Shown in pieces: positions 12,833 through 25,700 of a DNA stretch of 64,000 bases (position 1 is the stretch's first letter; each line of letters starts with the position of its first letter). Source of the stretch: Camarhynchus parvulus (Eukaryota; Chordata; Aves; Passeriformes; Thraupidae). Below the pieces are notes generated by a model that made no database searches, was not told the DNA's origin, and saw only the letters and a list, made by a program, of their open reading frames with translations. The stretch is from NCBI RefSeq assembly GCF_901933205.1, contig NC_044572.1, forward strand, positions 26,374,501 through 26,438,500, in the 5' to 3' direction. A program made the position numbers and the translations under genes.

Positions 12833-12913
12833 GTTCTGCATTGGAAAGCGGTCTAAACAGGTACATCATCATACAGATGATATATCTGTTTAGACCACTT
12901 TCCAATGCAGAAC
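12833..12913 (-). repeat. 81-nt near-perfect inverted repeat (hairpin)
   Basis: The arms at 12,833-12,860 and 12,886-12,913 are 28 nt each and complementary except for one C.A pair. The 25-nt centre folds further: 12,862-12,870 pairs with 12,876-12,884 with one more C.A mismatch, leaving a 5-nt loop. In a minus-strand transcript both C.A mismatches become G.U wobble pairs, so the minus-strand RNA would fold better; the single G.T apposition at 12,861/12,885 goes the other way. It could be a small-RNA precursor, a foldback element, or a palindrome made by replication template switching. No terminal target duplication was found, and nothing here proves transcription. Confidence 0.85.
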
Positions 12914-15900
12914 AACACTTTCTGTACCTTCAGCTCTCCAGGCCCAGCTCCAAACACTTCTTTGGAAAGGCGAATGAAAACTGAAGAAACTGACAGCTCA
13001 AATTCCACTCACCATCAAGAAGCACATCTTCAGGTTCTAGGACTATTAAAAAGCAAGTTCAAATTTAAATCAATTGAATAATATTCTCTATTAAAGAGAA
13101 GGGCAAAGAGAATTTTCTGGATGATACGAATACATTGCAAGCTATACCCGCAGTTAAACCATGTTTAACTCCTCACTATTAAATGTTGTGTTTGGTACTA
13201 TAACTGTAGTTGGTATTTGATACCATAACTGTATTGAATCTAGTTCTCTGGTGAAGTTCTTTTGAATCTAGTTTTTTCCTATTCATTGCAAACCAAAATT
13301 TGTAAAACTAAGCATTTCTTGATGACAAGTTTTGTTTCACTTGTGGTGATTCCTCAACTTCTCCAAGCTCTTTTTACATGTTAGCTTAATATTTTGATGG
13401 CTTTATTTAAAGCAAAATTCTTAACATGATAAAGAAATAATTTTCTTTGTCATATTCAATGAATAAGATTGAAACTGGGAAAATATATTAACAAAAGTCA
13501 ATTGGCTTCTTCCACTGAATTTTAAATAGTCATTGTCATTTTAATCAAGAGATAGTTGGAAAGAATTCCTACTTTGTTCCTTGATAAAGATGTTCAGGAT
13601 ATGCAGAAGTATCAAAACAAAGAAACCCCCCTCTCCCCCACCATCCACTAAAACACCCAAAACACTTAACACTTTATTTCAAAAGTGAAAGAAGAAAAAT
13701 TAGCTCCTGAATATGTCAAAATACTTTGATCTATCCAGAGCTATATTTTCCTCAGATAAACTTAAGAGTCTGAGCATAAAGATTCATTTAAAATCCTCTA
13801 ACCTATAGTTTGCATATTCAAATACACAATGTATACAATGCAAGTATGGTAAACATGTTCTTTTGAGCAAGATGGAGGAAACTCAATGCAACAGGGCAAA
13901 TCTGAGTGCCACTAGCCACTGAAGCTGCATAGCTAGTCAAACTAGAGGATTCAAGAACTGTGGATGTTTTGTAATTGGCTTTGTTATCTGGAAGAGTGGA
14001 CTGTAACATGTACAAGGGAAGGCAACTGCAGACTAATATCCATATATCATTACTGTCCACATAAATTATTTAGCAGTAAAATATGTTCCCAGCAGTTTCT
14101 CAGGTCATTTACAGCAAATTAATGAAGCAGATGTAGCAAAGAAAATCATAAACCCAGTTAAGCTGACACTGGCAACAAGAAGCCTCTCATTCATTAGATA
14201 CACAGAGGTTTAGGACTAAAGGAACACTAAGATCGATTAATAAATATGTGCATTATTATAATAGCAGAAAAATTTTCTCACTTCTGCCCTCAGCCTTTTT
14301 CCCTTTATTTTGATTTTCTTCTGCAGTTAATATGATTTATCTTTCAGAGCAATTGGGTTCTATTCTCCGTTGCAATATGACTTGCTCTCAGACACTGAGC
14401 TGATAGGTGACCTAGAATTTCTTGAGTGCGACAGTAGATTTATCTCTGCCACATTCAGAGACTGTATATGTTGCTAAGCTGGGGGTAAAGGAGAGCTTGT
14501 AAAATAAATTTCATAGCAGACTATGACATTATGAGCAGATCTATGCATGTTTAAGTTGTTTGCAGCTCTCTTAAGATTTTGGCTGGCAGGCAGGTGTAAA
14601 CTGCAGAAGGTGATAAATGGTTTCCTTTCATCGACTCTAACTTGACTGCCCTTTGAGGCCACCAGCAAGCCATGTCTGAAGACAGAACATTATTCAGTCT
14701 CAGGAAATGATGATCTGCATTTCCAGTCGCCATCTGGTGGTTTCCTGTACAACAACAAGTAATTTGGAAAGGAATCTCTTAATGGCAATTCTGATGTCAT
14801 GAGGTTGTTTTTGAGGATTGCAGCGAGTGCAATAAGCATTGGTGTGAGCATTTCACAGACATTCCAATATGGGATGTGTGCGTCCCAGACATGAAAGAAT
14901 AACATCTACTTACAGATCCTAAAATGCATTTCTGAATGTGTATATAACAAAGATTTTGTTCTCACTAACTGAGAATTTCTCTCCTGTTAAGCACTTGGTA
15001 GCAGTAGAAGAGTCACAGCATATTCACTACTGTCAGAGAGCAGCCTTCTGAGAAGACTAACTTTGGAGATCACATTGAAACATTTTTCAACATATTGCTT
15101 ACCTTTTCCCCCTTTCATTTTATGGAGACATTTTTCTCGTTTTTTTCAGTGTTGACATGATTGCTTAAGATCAGTTCCCTTATATTTACTATTTGGATAA
15201 CAGTGCACGGAGTTTTACAGCCTGTCCTCTTTAGTCAGGAAGTGTCTTGAAGGCAGAAAGCACTTTTTTGGTGGAGATTACCTTCTCTCTTGGTATTGAA
15301 TAGGACAGCCACATTTCTAGTCTTTGAGAACATGATGAAGCCAAAGGTCCACTGAAAATCCTCTTTTCTTATGGGCAGGTTGTCAGGCCTAGATATGCAA
15401 TTAAAAAACCAAAGCATAATCTCCAGCTGAATACTTTACTAGACCTTAAGTCCTTCAGGAAAGATTGAGATCTTGAAGAGGATTGTTCATATGTAGGCAA
15501 TAACTAGAGGACAAAACTGATAAGCCATAGCTAGATTATTGACTTGCAGTCAGTATAAGTAGAATGGGCCTTTATCTAGTAAAGACCTTGTGGGAAACCT
15601 GGGAGGGGAGGCAAAGGACTAACCATTGAGGTTAGAGAGGTGGAATAACAGTAAGACAGATTTGGTGGCACTGTGTGTCATAGCACTCTCCAACTGGGAG
15701 AGTTTTGGTAAAGTCTGGATTCAAGGCAGAAGACAAGCAGTGGAAAATCAATGATAAGATTATTATTAATACACAACATTTCACCACTCTCAGATAGTGA
15801 GTAGTCTTAAGCATATGGAATGAAAAAAACACACAACTGCAACCTGCCAAAGACCATACTTTATTCAGATATTGTCAGTTATGATTTTAGGTTGAATAAA

Positions 15901-18900
15901 CCTTTTTTTGACACATTGTTCTGTTTCCAATTTGTGTACAAGCTTGCAGATACTGGTACTCTTATGGAGTATGAAAAACTGTGAATGAGCACAGTATCTG
16001 AGTTTGGAGGGAAGGGAGTTTAATGGTGTTTTGAGAGAGAACTTGGTTGTTTGCAATTAAGCAGTACTGATTCTGTTTATTGTCCAAATATTTTTGCATA
16101 AATTACTACAAGATTTTATCAGTGTAAGAAGCACAGCAAATAGGAAAAACCTACATACACATAATACAATTGTGTATCTGTTTCTTGACATTCCTTATCA
16201 AAAATAGTAATAGGCTTTTGAAAACAAAAATATTTACAAAATAACAGAGAAAATCAGTCTGTACATAGGTAGGCATCTTGTGTAGTGGTATAATGTCAAT
16301 ATATATCAGGCTTGATGTGATTTCTGAAGAATAAAAGCTTATATTTTAATCATTTTTCTGCTTGCTCCTTTTGCATCCTAGCATAATTTTACTTTTAAAT
16401 AATTTTCAGTCATAATTTATTGAGAATCCTAATAATATTTTGCTCTTTCACACTGATTCTATCAAGGTTCTGACCTGAATCCTCATGTGTTCCACATCAT
16501 TTCCTTCTGTAGATTACCAGGCCAAGCCAAAGAGTAAATGAGTTGTAAGGTCAAGAGTTTCTCACTGTGAGACAACTGCTGAATTCCTGGTAGCTATGAT
16601 TGCATCTTTCTATTACACCTTAATCACTATTTGACAAATTTCAAACAGAGATTGATAAATTAATGTGACTTATTTTAATTAAGGCAATATGTTGCTTCAC
16701 TACATGAATATTAAAAATACATGGACCTTGCAAATAGTAAATATGTCTCAAAAGGATGGTAAAATGATGGAGCTTTAATCATGGGCGACTTCTGCAGATA
16801 TAATATATCTTCTTTGATTTATGAGTGGGTGCAAATCATTACCTCACAGCAACAGGAGAGGAAAAGTAGATTTGAAATTTATATTATTATGGGGTTTTTT
16901 AAAATCTCCAAATAAGCCTTTCAAGCCTTTAGAAATAAAAATTTAAAAATCTCAGAGGAGAGTTTAATGACTTCACAAATGTTACTATAAAATATATTTT
17001 AAAAGCAATAACTCCTGTTCTTTTTACTCATACTATTACATTGCTAACTCTTGAATGTAGTTGATGTAAATGGCTATGTTCTCTTCAAGAATAATCTCTT
17101 TTGTGCAGGTGTCTGGGAACAAAAGAGTCAGAATCAGAAATCTCTATTGTACACCTTATTTCTGATATTTCTACCAGAAGTATTCTTTATACATAAGGAA
17201 TCACCCAAAGCAATACATTTTAAGCTGCACAGCTTCAGTGATGTTATGCTAAACCACACCAAGTTCCACAGCAGTGGAAAGGAGAGGGGCAAGTCTAATA
17301 CTTGCAGGCCACTCTAAAAGAACAGGTATTCATCTAACATTCAGATTTGGCAGTAAAAATAGAACAAGGCTCTGACTGTGCTTCTGTATCATCAAGAGGA
17401 AAGTATAATTACCCTTTCACTACACTCACTATAGGAATACCTGCATGTTCAATTACCCATCAAAACTATGCATTATATTAAGATCTCAGGCAACCAAGGC
17501 CGAAGTCTTATTTAATTCACTTTTGCCAAATCTCAGGAAAATGTTTGTGGCTTCTCTCTTACAGATGCAGAAGGTTAAATACAACCTCTATCCAAATTTG
17601 TATGGCCCTTTGTAAGAATACAAGGGATCTGTTGTCTGGTTATTCTTTGTTTTCTTAGCAAGATAAACACTACATTTTCTAAAGATTAATGTAAAACAAC
17701 CACCTTAATGAAAACTAATTTTTGCATAATAAATGAAGTTGATTCAAAGCACAAGACAGTAAAAAGATGTAAGTTTATGATATTGCTTAGGCAAATGGCT
17801 ATAAATATTAATTTCTAAGGTAAAATTTTGTTTACGTTGCCTCAAGATAAACAAGGGATGTCTTTACTGTTGCCAGACTTCTTGAAAATCCAATGAGCTG
17901 CTGAAATAGTTCCTCTGACAACATACACTATAATATCAATTTTCATTCAAGTCTGCTGTAATCCATGTTTGCTTTAGAGATTATAGACATAGTTGATGTG
18001 GGAATGAAACGCCAAGTATAGGTCAGATGATGATTTAAGCTACTAAACCTTTTTAGCTCTTTTTCTATCAAATCCTTCAGTAATATATGAACTCAAACAT
18101 CTATAGATTCTAGTACAACAGTTCAAAATTAATCCTTAAAACAGGTGAGCCTAAGATTGACTTTGATGTAAATGTAGAAGCAGAGGTTGTGCATAGACAT
18201 GAATATAATTTCAGTGATTAGAATTCACAGGACATCCCACTGAAGATTAATCTGGAAATTGAGCATGTAGGGCATAGTTGGAGGAAGTCAGTTATTGAAA
18301 TAAAATACATTTTCAAAGTAACTAATATGTGCTGATGACACAAATGATAGGGGAGGGATGTAGAAGAGAAATGTGCTGCCTATTTTGTAAGCAGCTGAGT
18401 GATAGGAATGTCCTCTGTTCTAACAGTAAAAATATTATTGTAATAAAAATATAATTTTAGGATTTGAAACTAGGAATAACAAATAGATATGTCCTGTGGT
18501 CCCTGTTATCTAAGATAAATGCTCCATTCACATTTTCACCTAGGACTCAAATGAAATAAAATTCAAAGTACTTTCATATCTTGATAAAGGCCAGTTGACT
18601 CCATTAAAGGATGAAATGCAAACCATTTCTCCTAACTGTAGGTTGATACTAGATATATTTTTTCCTAGATTTTAGGAAGTACTAGCATATATTATCCCTG
18701 TCGTAAGAGTTTCCAGCCAAATTGCAATTTTCATGTCTGTTTCATAAAGGATTTCATGTCTAGCACTGTACAAAGTGAAATCTTACTGAGGGGATTTCAG
18801 CACTGCAGTGGTTGGGGCTACTTGGTATCTCAGTTTGCCACTCTGGGGAATGTTTAAACTGCAGATGTAACTTGGATCAGAGCTCTAGGAATTTCCCTGC

Positions 18901-21040
18901 TGAAATGGACTTGTGAGCACAGGTCTCCTTGAAAGAAAAAATGAAGAGAGGAAACCAGTAGCAGGTATTTACAGAGTGATTTACAAATACCTGATAAATG
19001 GTATTAGTGCTCTGGTACAAAGTCACTCTGTGTTTGCTGTGTTTGATGTCTTAGGTGGCTCAGCAAACAAACTACTGAGAGATTCTGCAGTAAACAAAAG
19101 ATGGATAGTCATTCAGAAGAACCTGGAGAAAAAGATGAGAGGCTGAGAGGAGGATTTTGAGGTTACAAAACATTACATTTTTTACTTAGGGAATACTAAT
19201 TGTGCGTTCAGTGCTGTCATGTCCTTTAGTAATCAGCTGACTGGTAAACCTCATTGCTTTGTGCATACCATGAAGACTGGCTTTCTGCTCCATGATAACA
19301 AAAAATGCTTTACACTCTACAGAAACTGTGCTTATGTTTTAAAACATGATTGGTCAAGGCAACAACTTGAGATGACGAGGGATGAACAGTGGTGAGATAC
19401 TGGACAAATCCTGTTTTTCAAACATCAGTACAGGTGGTAACATTGAAATCCTAGAAAATAAGAAGGAGGACTGACCCTAACATACTGAAATTAGGCTGAC
19501 TTTTGTATGACAGGAATGCAATGATCTAATAATGAAGTATTAACACTGTCTGTAGAGGCAGTTGATGCCTTCCTGGGCTGAATTAAGAGCCCAGGGTGAG
19601 AAGTGCTCACGACATCTTTTAGTTTTTTAATAATGCACACATAATGTTTATGAAGGACTGAACCTAGGCACTACACTTCTCCTCAGCTTCCCTGTTTCTG
19701 AGTACTGCAGCCAGCAATATTGCAGCCAGTATGCAATTCACATTGTTCATCTAAAAATAATATTGCAAAAAAGTTAGCATTTGGACAACTGAATGTAGTT
19801 TGAGCCCTGATGTTGTTTGGAAGGAGAGTCTATGGTGGTTGTAGTATTAGATACAATCACTTCTCCTTGTATAAGGAATGCAATAGAAACATCCTTAAGT
19901 TCTTGAGTTACTTTTCCTTTTCCCAGATGATGGAGTGCTGCACTGTGTTGTGTTATCAATGCACAGAGAGACTGAAATTGCATTGGCTTGCTTTTGCTGC
20001 TGTATTTCATAGTGCTGTCTAAATTGCTTTCTACTATCTCTCCTGTCTAGACTGTCTAGGTTTCTTTCTGCCTGGAAAATTTATGGTTTATGTTATTTTG
20101 TCCCCATCTAATTGTATTAGCCTGAATTTTTTTTCTTTTTTTTTTCCCCTTTGTGTCATGACCACATTTCTAAATCTTGTACACTTTTTTTTTCCTACCA
20201 TCTTGTCCTCTTGTCTTTTCCAGTTCATTCTCCCTGTCACAGGCTCATGTCTTTCATGGAGAAAGGCAGCAAAATTACTGAGGATCAAAATTTTAATTAA
20301 TTTGTTAATTAGTTTTTTAGAATGAATGGGGACACAGCTCTTACTGGGAACAGATAATGGAAAAAATCTGGAAGTGAACAATTCTAGAGCTCTTTCAGTA
20401 CTTCTGAAGATGTTACTCATAGGAAAGTAGTTCTGGGGGGAAGATCAAAGCATAAAGAATAGCATGTGAGTTACTGGAAAGACACAAAGAATTGAAACAT
20501 GGAGGATGTCTAGAATTTATTTACTTTACACTGAGTAAATGCAAGTATTTTACAGAGTTTATATTTCAGATGGAAAATAATAAAGTGACAAAGGATAAAT
20601 AATGAGTAAAGAATAAACTCACACGGGCATTCAGAAGAAAGGTATAGCCAAGTAAAGGGAAAAAGAATGATGAATAAAAGGGTTAATTCTTGAAACTAAG
20701 AGAAATAAAGAATACCGTGAAAATAGCTAAAAGATGAGCAGTTTTTCACTTTGTAAATAAAAATAGAAACACAGCTTTCAATCACATAAATAATGAGATA
20801 AAATGTGAAGGCCTATGCAATACGTTACAAATATCAGGGATGTGTATAAGGCTAAAACTAGTCTGTGACTCAGAGTGGAAACTAATAGTTTAATTACAGT
20901 TTTAATGCAGATAGTAACACTTACATATAATGTATAATGTAACATGTAGTGTATGTATGTACTCATGAAACAACACATTGAATAATGAAAACTGCCAAAT
21001 TTGGGATGAAAACACACATCTAGAGAGTCTGAAGAGTTAG
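12914..21040. other. AT-rich unique DNA, no gene seen
   Basis: Eight kilobases show no recognisable exon, RNA gene or repeat family. Short imperfect repeats occur at 13,183-13,275, including two copies of TTGAATCTAGTT. T-rich stretches lie at 20,128-20,195. The frame at 20,088-20,420 (minus) reads through these low-complexity stretches and is not supported as a gene. Confidence 0.6.
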
Positions 21041-21448
21041 TCCCATGAGAAGTGGCTGAGGGAGCTGGGGATGTTTAGCCTAGAGAAAAGGAGACTCAGT
21101 GGGGGCCTCATCATTCTCTACAACTGACTGAGAGGAAGCTGTAGCCTGGTGAGGGTCAGTCTCTAATCCCAGCCAACCACCAACAGGACAAGAGAACAAA
21201 GCCTCAAGCTGCGCCAGGAGAGGTTGAAGTTTGATATTAGGAGGAATTTCTACATGGAATAGCTTGTTCAGTACTGGAAGGGATTGCCCTTGGAGATTGT
21301 GGGGTCACTGTCCCTGGAAGCGTCCAAGAAACAATCTTGGATGGGCTGTGGCACTTAGTGCCATGGCTGACAAAGTGGTTGATCAATCTAAGTTGGACTT
21401 GATGATCTTGGAGGTCTTTTCAAATCAAAGATTCTGTGATTCTGTGAA
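21041..21448 (+). mobile_element. CR1 LINE, 5'-truncated 3' end
   Basis: This matches the last part of CR1 ORF2 and its 3' UTR on the plus strand. It has GAAGTGGCTGAGGGAGCTGGG, GTTTAGCCTAGAGAAAAGGAG, GCCTCATCATTCTCTACAAC, GCCTCAAGCTGCGCCAGG, and the closing TTGGACTTGATGATCTTGGAG. It ends in two ATTCTGTG-type words, the typical CR1 terminal repeat with no poly(A). The copy is about 400 bp, truncated at its 5' end as most CR1 insertions are, and moderately diverged. The predicted frame 21,231-21,476 is derived from it. Confidence 0.92.
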
Positions 21449-21859
21449 AACAATATTTGGGCAACTAATTGCTTAAAATCTAATCACCTTTTAAAAATAC
21501 TAAAACAATTGGAAAAATAATTTGCAAATCAAATAGTGATTATTCCAGTTAGATTTATTCTCGGGAATTGAATTTAAGCAATATAAAGTTACAAATTAAA
21601 TACTAAACAGAGTATCTTCTTTTGAAAAAGGAAGTAGTGGGGAGGTGGTCAGGAAATGCCTGCTCACTGTGGTTTATAGGCTCAATGTTATATATAGGAA
21701 GCAGGTGTAAACAGAAAGTAAACTAAAAGCTACAATGCTTATGTGAAGGGTAATTTCTAATAAATTAACTTAATTACTGCTAAGATAACTGATTTTTCTT
21801 TTAAACTGTATATTTGTTAACTTTCTTTAGCTGTGTTTAAGGAAGTGCTCTTGATTTAC
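21449..21859. other. Spacer between two CR1 copies
   Basis: This is AT-rich sequence with no recognised gene or repeat. Confidence 0.5.
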
Positions 21860-22790
21860 TGCTCACAAGTAGTTATTGAATGGAAGACAATGGAGCGCAT
21901 GGATTTTGTTGTAGGGTGAATAAAAAACTGGATAACGCAAAGATGATAATTCCTTGATACTAATTATGAAGAAAGTGGATCAATCAGTTCTTGTTTTCTT
22001 TGGGTGCTGCTTGTTTTAAAACTTCTGTTCAATATTTTCGTTAATGGGCTTTATGTTTTAGAAAAGTAGAGTTTATACCAATCCAGAATTTACTACCAGT
22101 GTGAGGAACCACATGGTTATCATGTGGTCTATCTTCAAGGGATGGATAACAATGAGACAGAGAAGCACAAGATCATTTATTTTGGAATGGACATCCTAAT
22201 ACTTGTTATAAACAAAAGGAGTTAATCAATTTAATGTGATGGACGAACAAACCTAAATGAAAAAATTGGTGGTTAAATTTCATCCATGGAAAAAGGTGGT
22301 AGTTTTATGATATATTGTGTGGAATATTTTCAGGAGATATATTCCAGGCACTGCATAGTTGCTTTACAAAACTATTAGTAGGAGCACCTTTAAAATACAG
22401 TAATACTCCGTTAAGCAATCTGTGTATAAAACAAACTAACAAAATCCTCTGAGACTGGAACAGGAGCAAAGGAGGACTCCTTGTATAACTAGGGGAAATG
22501 GAAGACTTATCATATATAAAGAGATTAAAGGGAATTGGTTTGCTCAGCCTAGCAAAATAAAAGTTGAGAAGGGTATGATTATTTTTCATAAATATATTCA
22601 GGAAATAAATGCAAAGGCATAAATACTGAAGGAGAGGACTTACAGAAAATAAATGGATACCGATATATAAATTTAAACTAGAAATTAGAAATAGTTTCCC
22701 AATCAACAAAGAAAGATTTGGAAAGGCTTAGCAATGGAGGAATCTAAATTGATTCTAAACTTGATGAAGCTGATGAGTTCATGGAAGGTA
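21860..22790 (+). mobile_element. Ancient CR1-like LINE relic (reverse transcriptase to 3' region)
   Basis: Heavily worn plus-strand similarity follows the order of CR1 ORF2. GTTCAATATTTTCGTTAATGG at about 22,027 is the counterpart of the block encoding 'FNIFIND' in the reverse transcriptase. Much later come GGTTTGCTCAGCCTAGCAAA, TTTTTCATAAATATATTCAGG and AAACTAGAAATTAGAAATAG, equivalents of the C-terminal 'LFSLEKRRL... YIN... RLEIR' blocks. Many indels remove any reading frame. It is much older than the copy at 21,041 and belongs to a different CR1 lineage. The boundaries are approximate. The 134-residue minus-strand frame at 22,305-22,709 is antisense to this relic. Confidence 0.6.
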
Positions 22791-25700
22791 TTTACAATAT
22801 GACAGGAATGATCCTGATGTAAAATGCAAAGACTTTTTTTTTTGCTTAGTTTTTTTCATTAGTCTTACTTCACTGAAAATGCTTTTATTCCATGCATTCC
22901 ATAGTAGTAGTTTTAATGAAATAGACCAAACAAAACTTGGGTAAAGTCATGTAAAGTCATTTCTTCTTCCTCTTTCAAAGCTGTCCTAAAAAGTTGTTTC
23001 TTGTTGTCATCTCTGAATAGTAGACATAAGAAAGAATACAACCATAATTAACTATTCCATTAATATGCAGATGTCTCTAAATGTCAGCATGCATTGTGTT
23101 TTTGTGGTTTTTTTTTTTTTAATGCCTTTATTTCCTTATTTACTTTTCAGTATTTCTGCTTACTCTCAGTCCTCATGTGCTACAGGCATAATATAAAATA
23201 TTCTTCACTGGTTATCAGATATACAGGTTAATAAAGCTTCAAAATAGAGGGTATTGTTTAGAGTTACAAAAAAGAAAAAAAAGGAGTTGTGTGGTCTGGT
23301 ACTTACTTGGAAGAGGGAATTGAAGGATTTGGGAAACTGTTTCAGCGATACCAGTGATACCTTTTGCACAACTTCATTTGATAGGGGAAGACAGAGAAAG
23401 TCAAACAACCCTAAGGAATACCATGAGGGGTGACTATGAAAAAGTGTCCATTCCAGTCCTGACTTGTATTTACAACTCCCAAAGTAATGGCTGTTTATAG
23501 GTGTAGTGATCCAAACTTTTATTTTTAGATCCACAAACTGTAAAGGGACAGTAAGATAACATTGTGAATAAGCTAAATAAGACAAAGCTGAGACAATTGT
23601 GCAATGAACATACTTAGGTATAGATATATTTCAGAGGAGATAGGTTAGGAATGCCCAGGTTGTGGGTACCATTGAGGAACCCTTTTGAGTCCTACACATG
23701 TCCTACACATGAATGCTCCAAAGCATTCAGACATATAACCATCAGAAGGAACATAAGTAATATGGCAATATCATTCAGAAGTAAATGAACATTTTATTCA
23801 AATTTTGGATATAAGCATCAAAGGTCATCTAAGTTCCACTACTGAAAATCAGACATTGGATGATTTGTATCTTGTTTGGTAAAGACTTCATTTTTTAACA
23901 TGATATTCGTTTAAATAATATTATTTTAATATGATAGGTAAAATAATATACAAACAAAATAGGGCATAAATACCAAGTCAATTTTTTTAGATTTTGACCT
24001 ATTATGACTGTTCTCTGAAGAAAAAACAAAGGGAGAAGGGAGCGAATGTGGTAATTCACCTAAGAATAGAATTGTCCCCAACATAAAGAGGAAGCAATAA
24101 TTGTGGTCTGTTAAAGTACTCAATAAGCATTGAATTTTGGTCAGGGGATTCATGAGGACAAAATTGAAATCAGATTGGTTAAACTTTTCTGCACTCCTTC
24201 CGGGCTGGGGACTTTAATTTATATCATGGTGTCCTGCTATGCATGCACTTGGAATGTGTAAACAACATAAGCTGAATATTTATTTTTAAAAATACAAGTT
24301 TGACTACAATTTCATAATTGGGTGAGTATTTATAATTCAATGCATAAGTGAAAGGATTGTCACAATGTTTGAACCTGACACTTTGGTGCAATGCAATTTT
24401 GAAGGGGAGACTTCTGCCAGATATGCTGATCAAATCTGTCCCCTATTAGAGCTGAAAGTGCTAAATAAAAAGCTTTTAAACAAATCTTAATAATGGCAAA
24501 ACCATTTGCAATACTATGCCAGGCTATATCCTGTCAATAAAGAAAACAGCCTCTGAGTGCTAAGTGGTAAATACTCACAATACTGCCCGTCACATTTGCA
24601 CTGAGAATAAGTTCAATATTTTCTAACAAAAGGAGTTTTGTCTTATTTTCCTATTTTTCGTATACAAATGGGATTTTGTTAATGGTACCACAGTGACGCT
24701 GAGATCTAGAGTATCAATGATAGAAAATATATGGAAACACAAACAAGCTCACTTAGGCTTCTTTGTTGGGCTTTTGTCTTTTATGCTTCTGAATGCACTT
24801 TCCTTCATCTGAAAGAAACAGTATAATTTTGCCATTATTTGGAAAAAAAAATGTTTCCATGTCCTTTGAAATTGTAAAACTATTAGGAGACGAGAGTATA
24901 TCTTTGAACATATGGTGATATGGGTCTTGGAAATATGAAAGTATTAACTGTGTTTTTCATTACAGCAAACTCTATTGCCTTGAAATAATGTTCAGTTTGA
25001 CAGTTTTGCTTTGTAGGGGTCCATATAAACATTGATTTGGTTTTGGTACACTTAGAATAACATCTGCTGATTTAAATATTTTTCTGTTGTCTTAGCAAAA
25101 TTCTTTTAGAGCTGCTGTCTGAAACTCCCTCAGTTTCATATGATGTCCAAGAAAACCTAAAAATTCGATATATTACAAAAGCATCACATGGTTTTTCCAG
25201 ACTTGAGATTCATGATCTCTGAAGAATGTTTTTTAAAAAAAAGAATTTTACACTTCAGATGTTGACTAGAAGTTGAAAGACATTCTAGTTTAACTTGCAA
25301 ATATTATGTAGATTTTTGTTGTGATAAGGAAGGGCCAAGGCTGTAGAAAACATGGACATGAAATTATTTCGAGCTATGATTAGAATTAGCATGCATTTTC
25401 AAGAGTCTAGGTAAGGTTAGGGACAAAAAAGTCTTAGAAGGATCAAGTAAATAGCTGCATATGAACTATCAGAAAGCAAATTAGAGAAGACAAGATATTT
25501 ATATGCTTTAGACACCTCTAATTAAGGAATCCTGGGTAACTTACCCAGCCTACAGCATCATTGTCCTCATTAGTGTACTGTCACCATCATCATCATCATC
25601 TCCATCCTACCTAACAACAAAGCCTGAGGGATTTGCCATGACAGAATTGGGCATCCCATTTCTTTCATTCTTAGACTGCTTTGAGACAATGTAAATCTCA

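Noticed and set aside
22305..22709. 134-residue minus-strand frame
   Set aside because: It is antisense to an ancient CR1 relic and has no recognisable domain.
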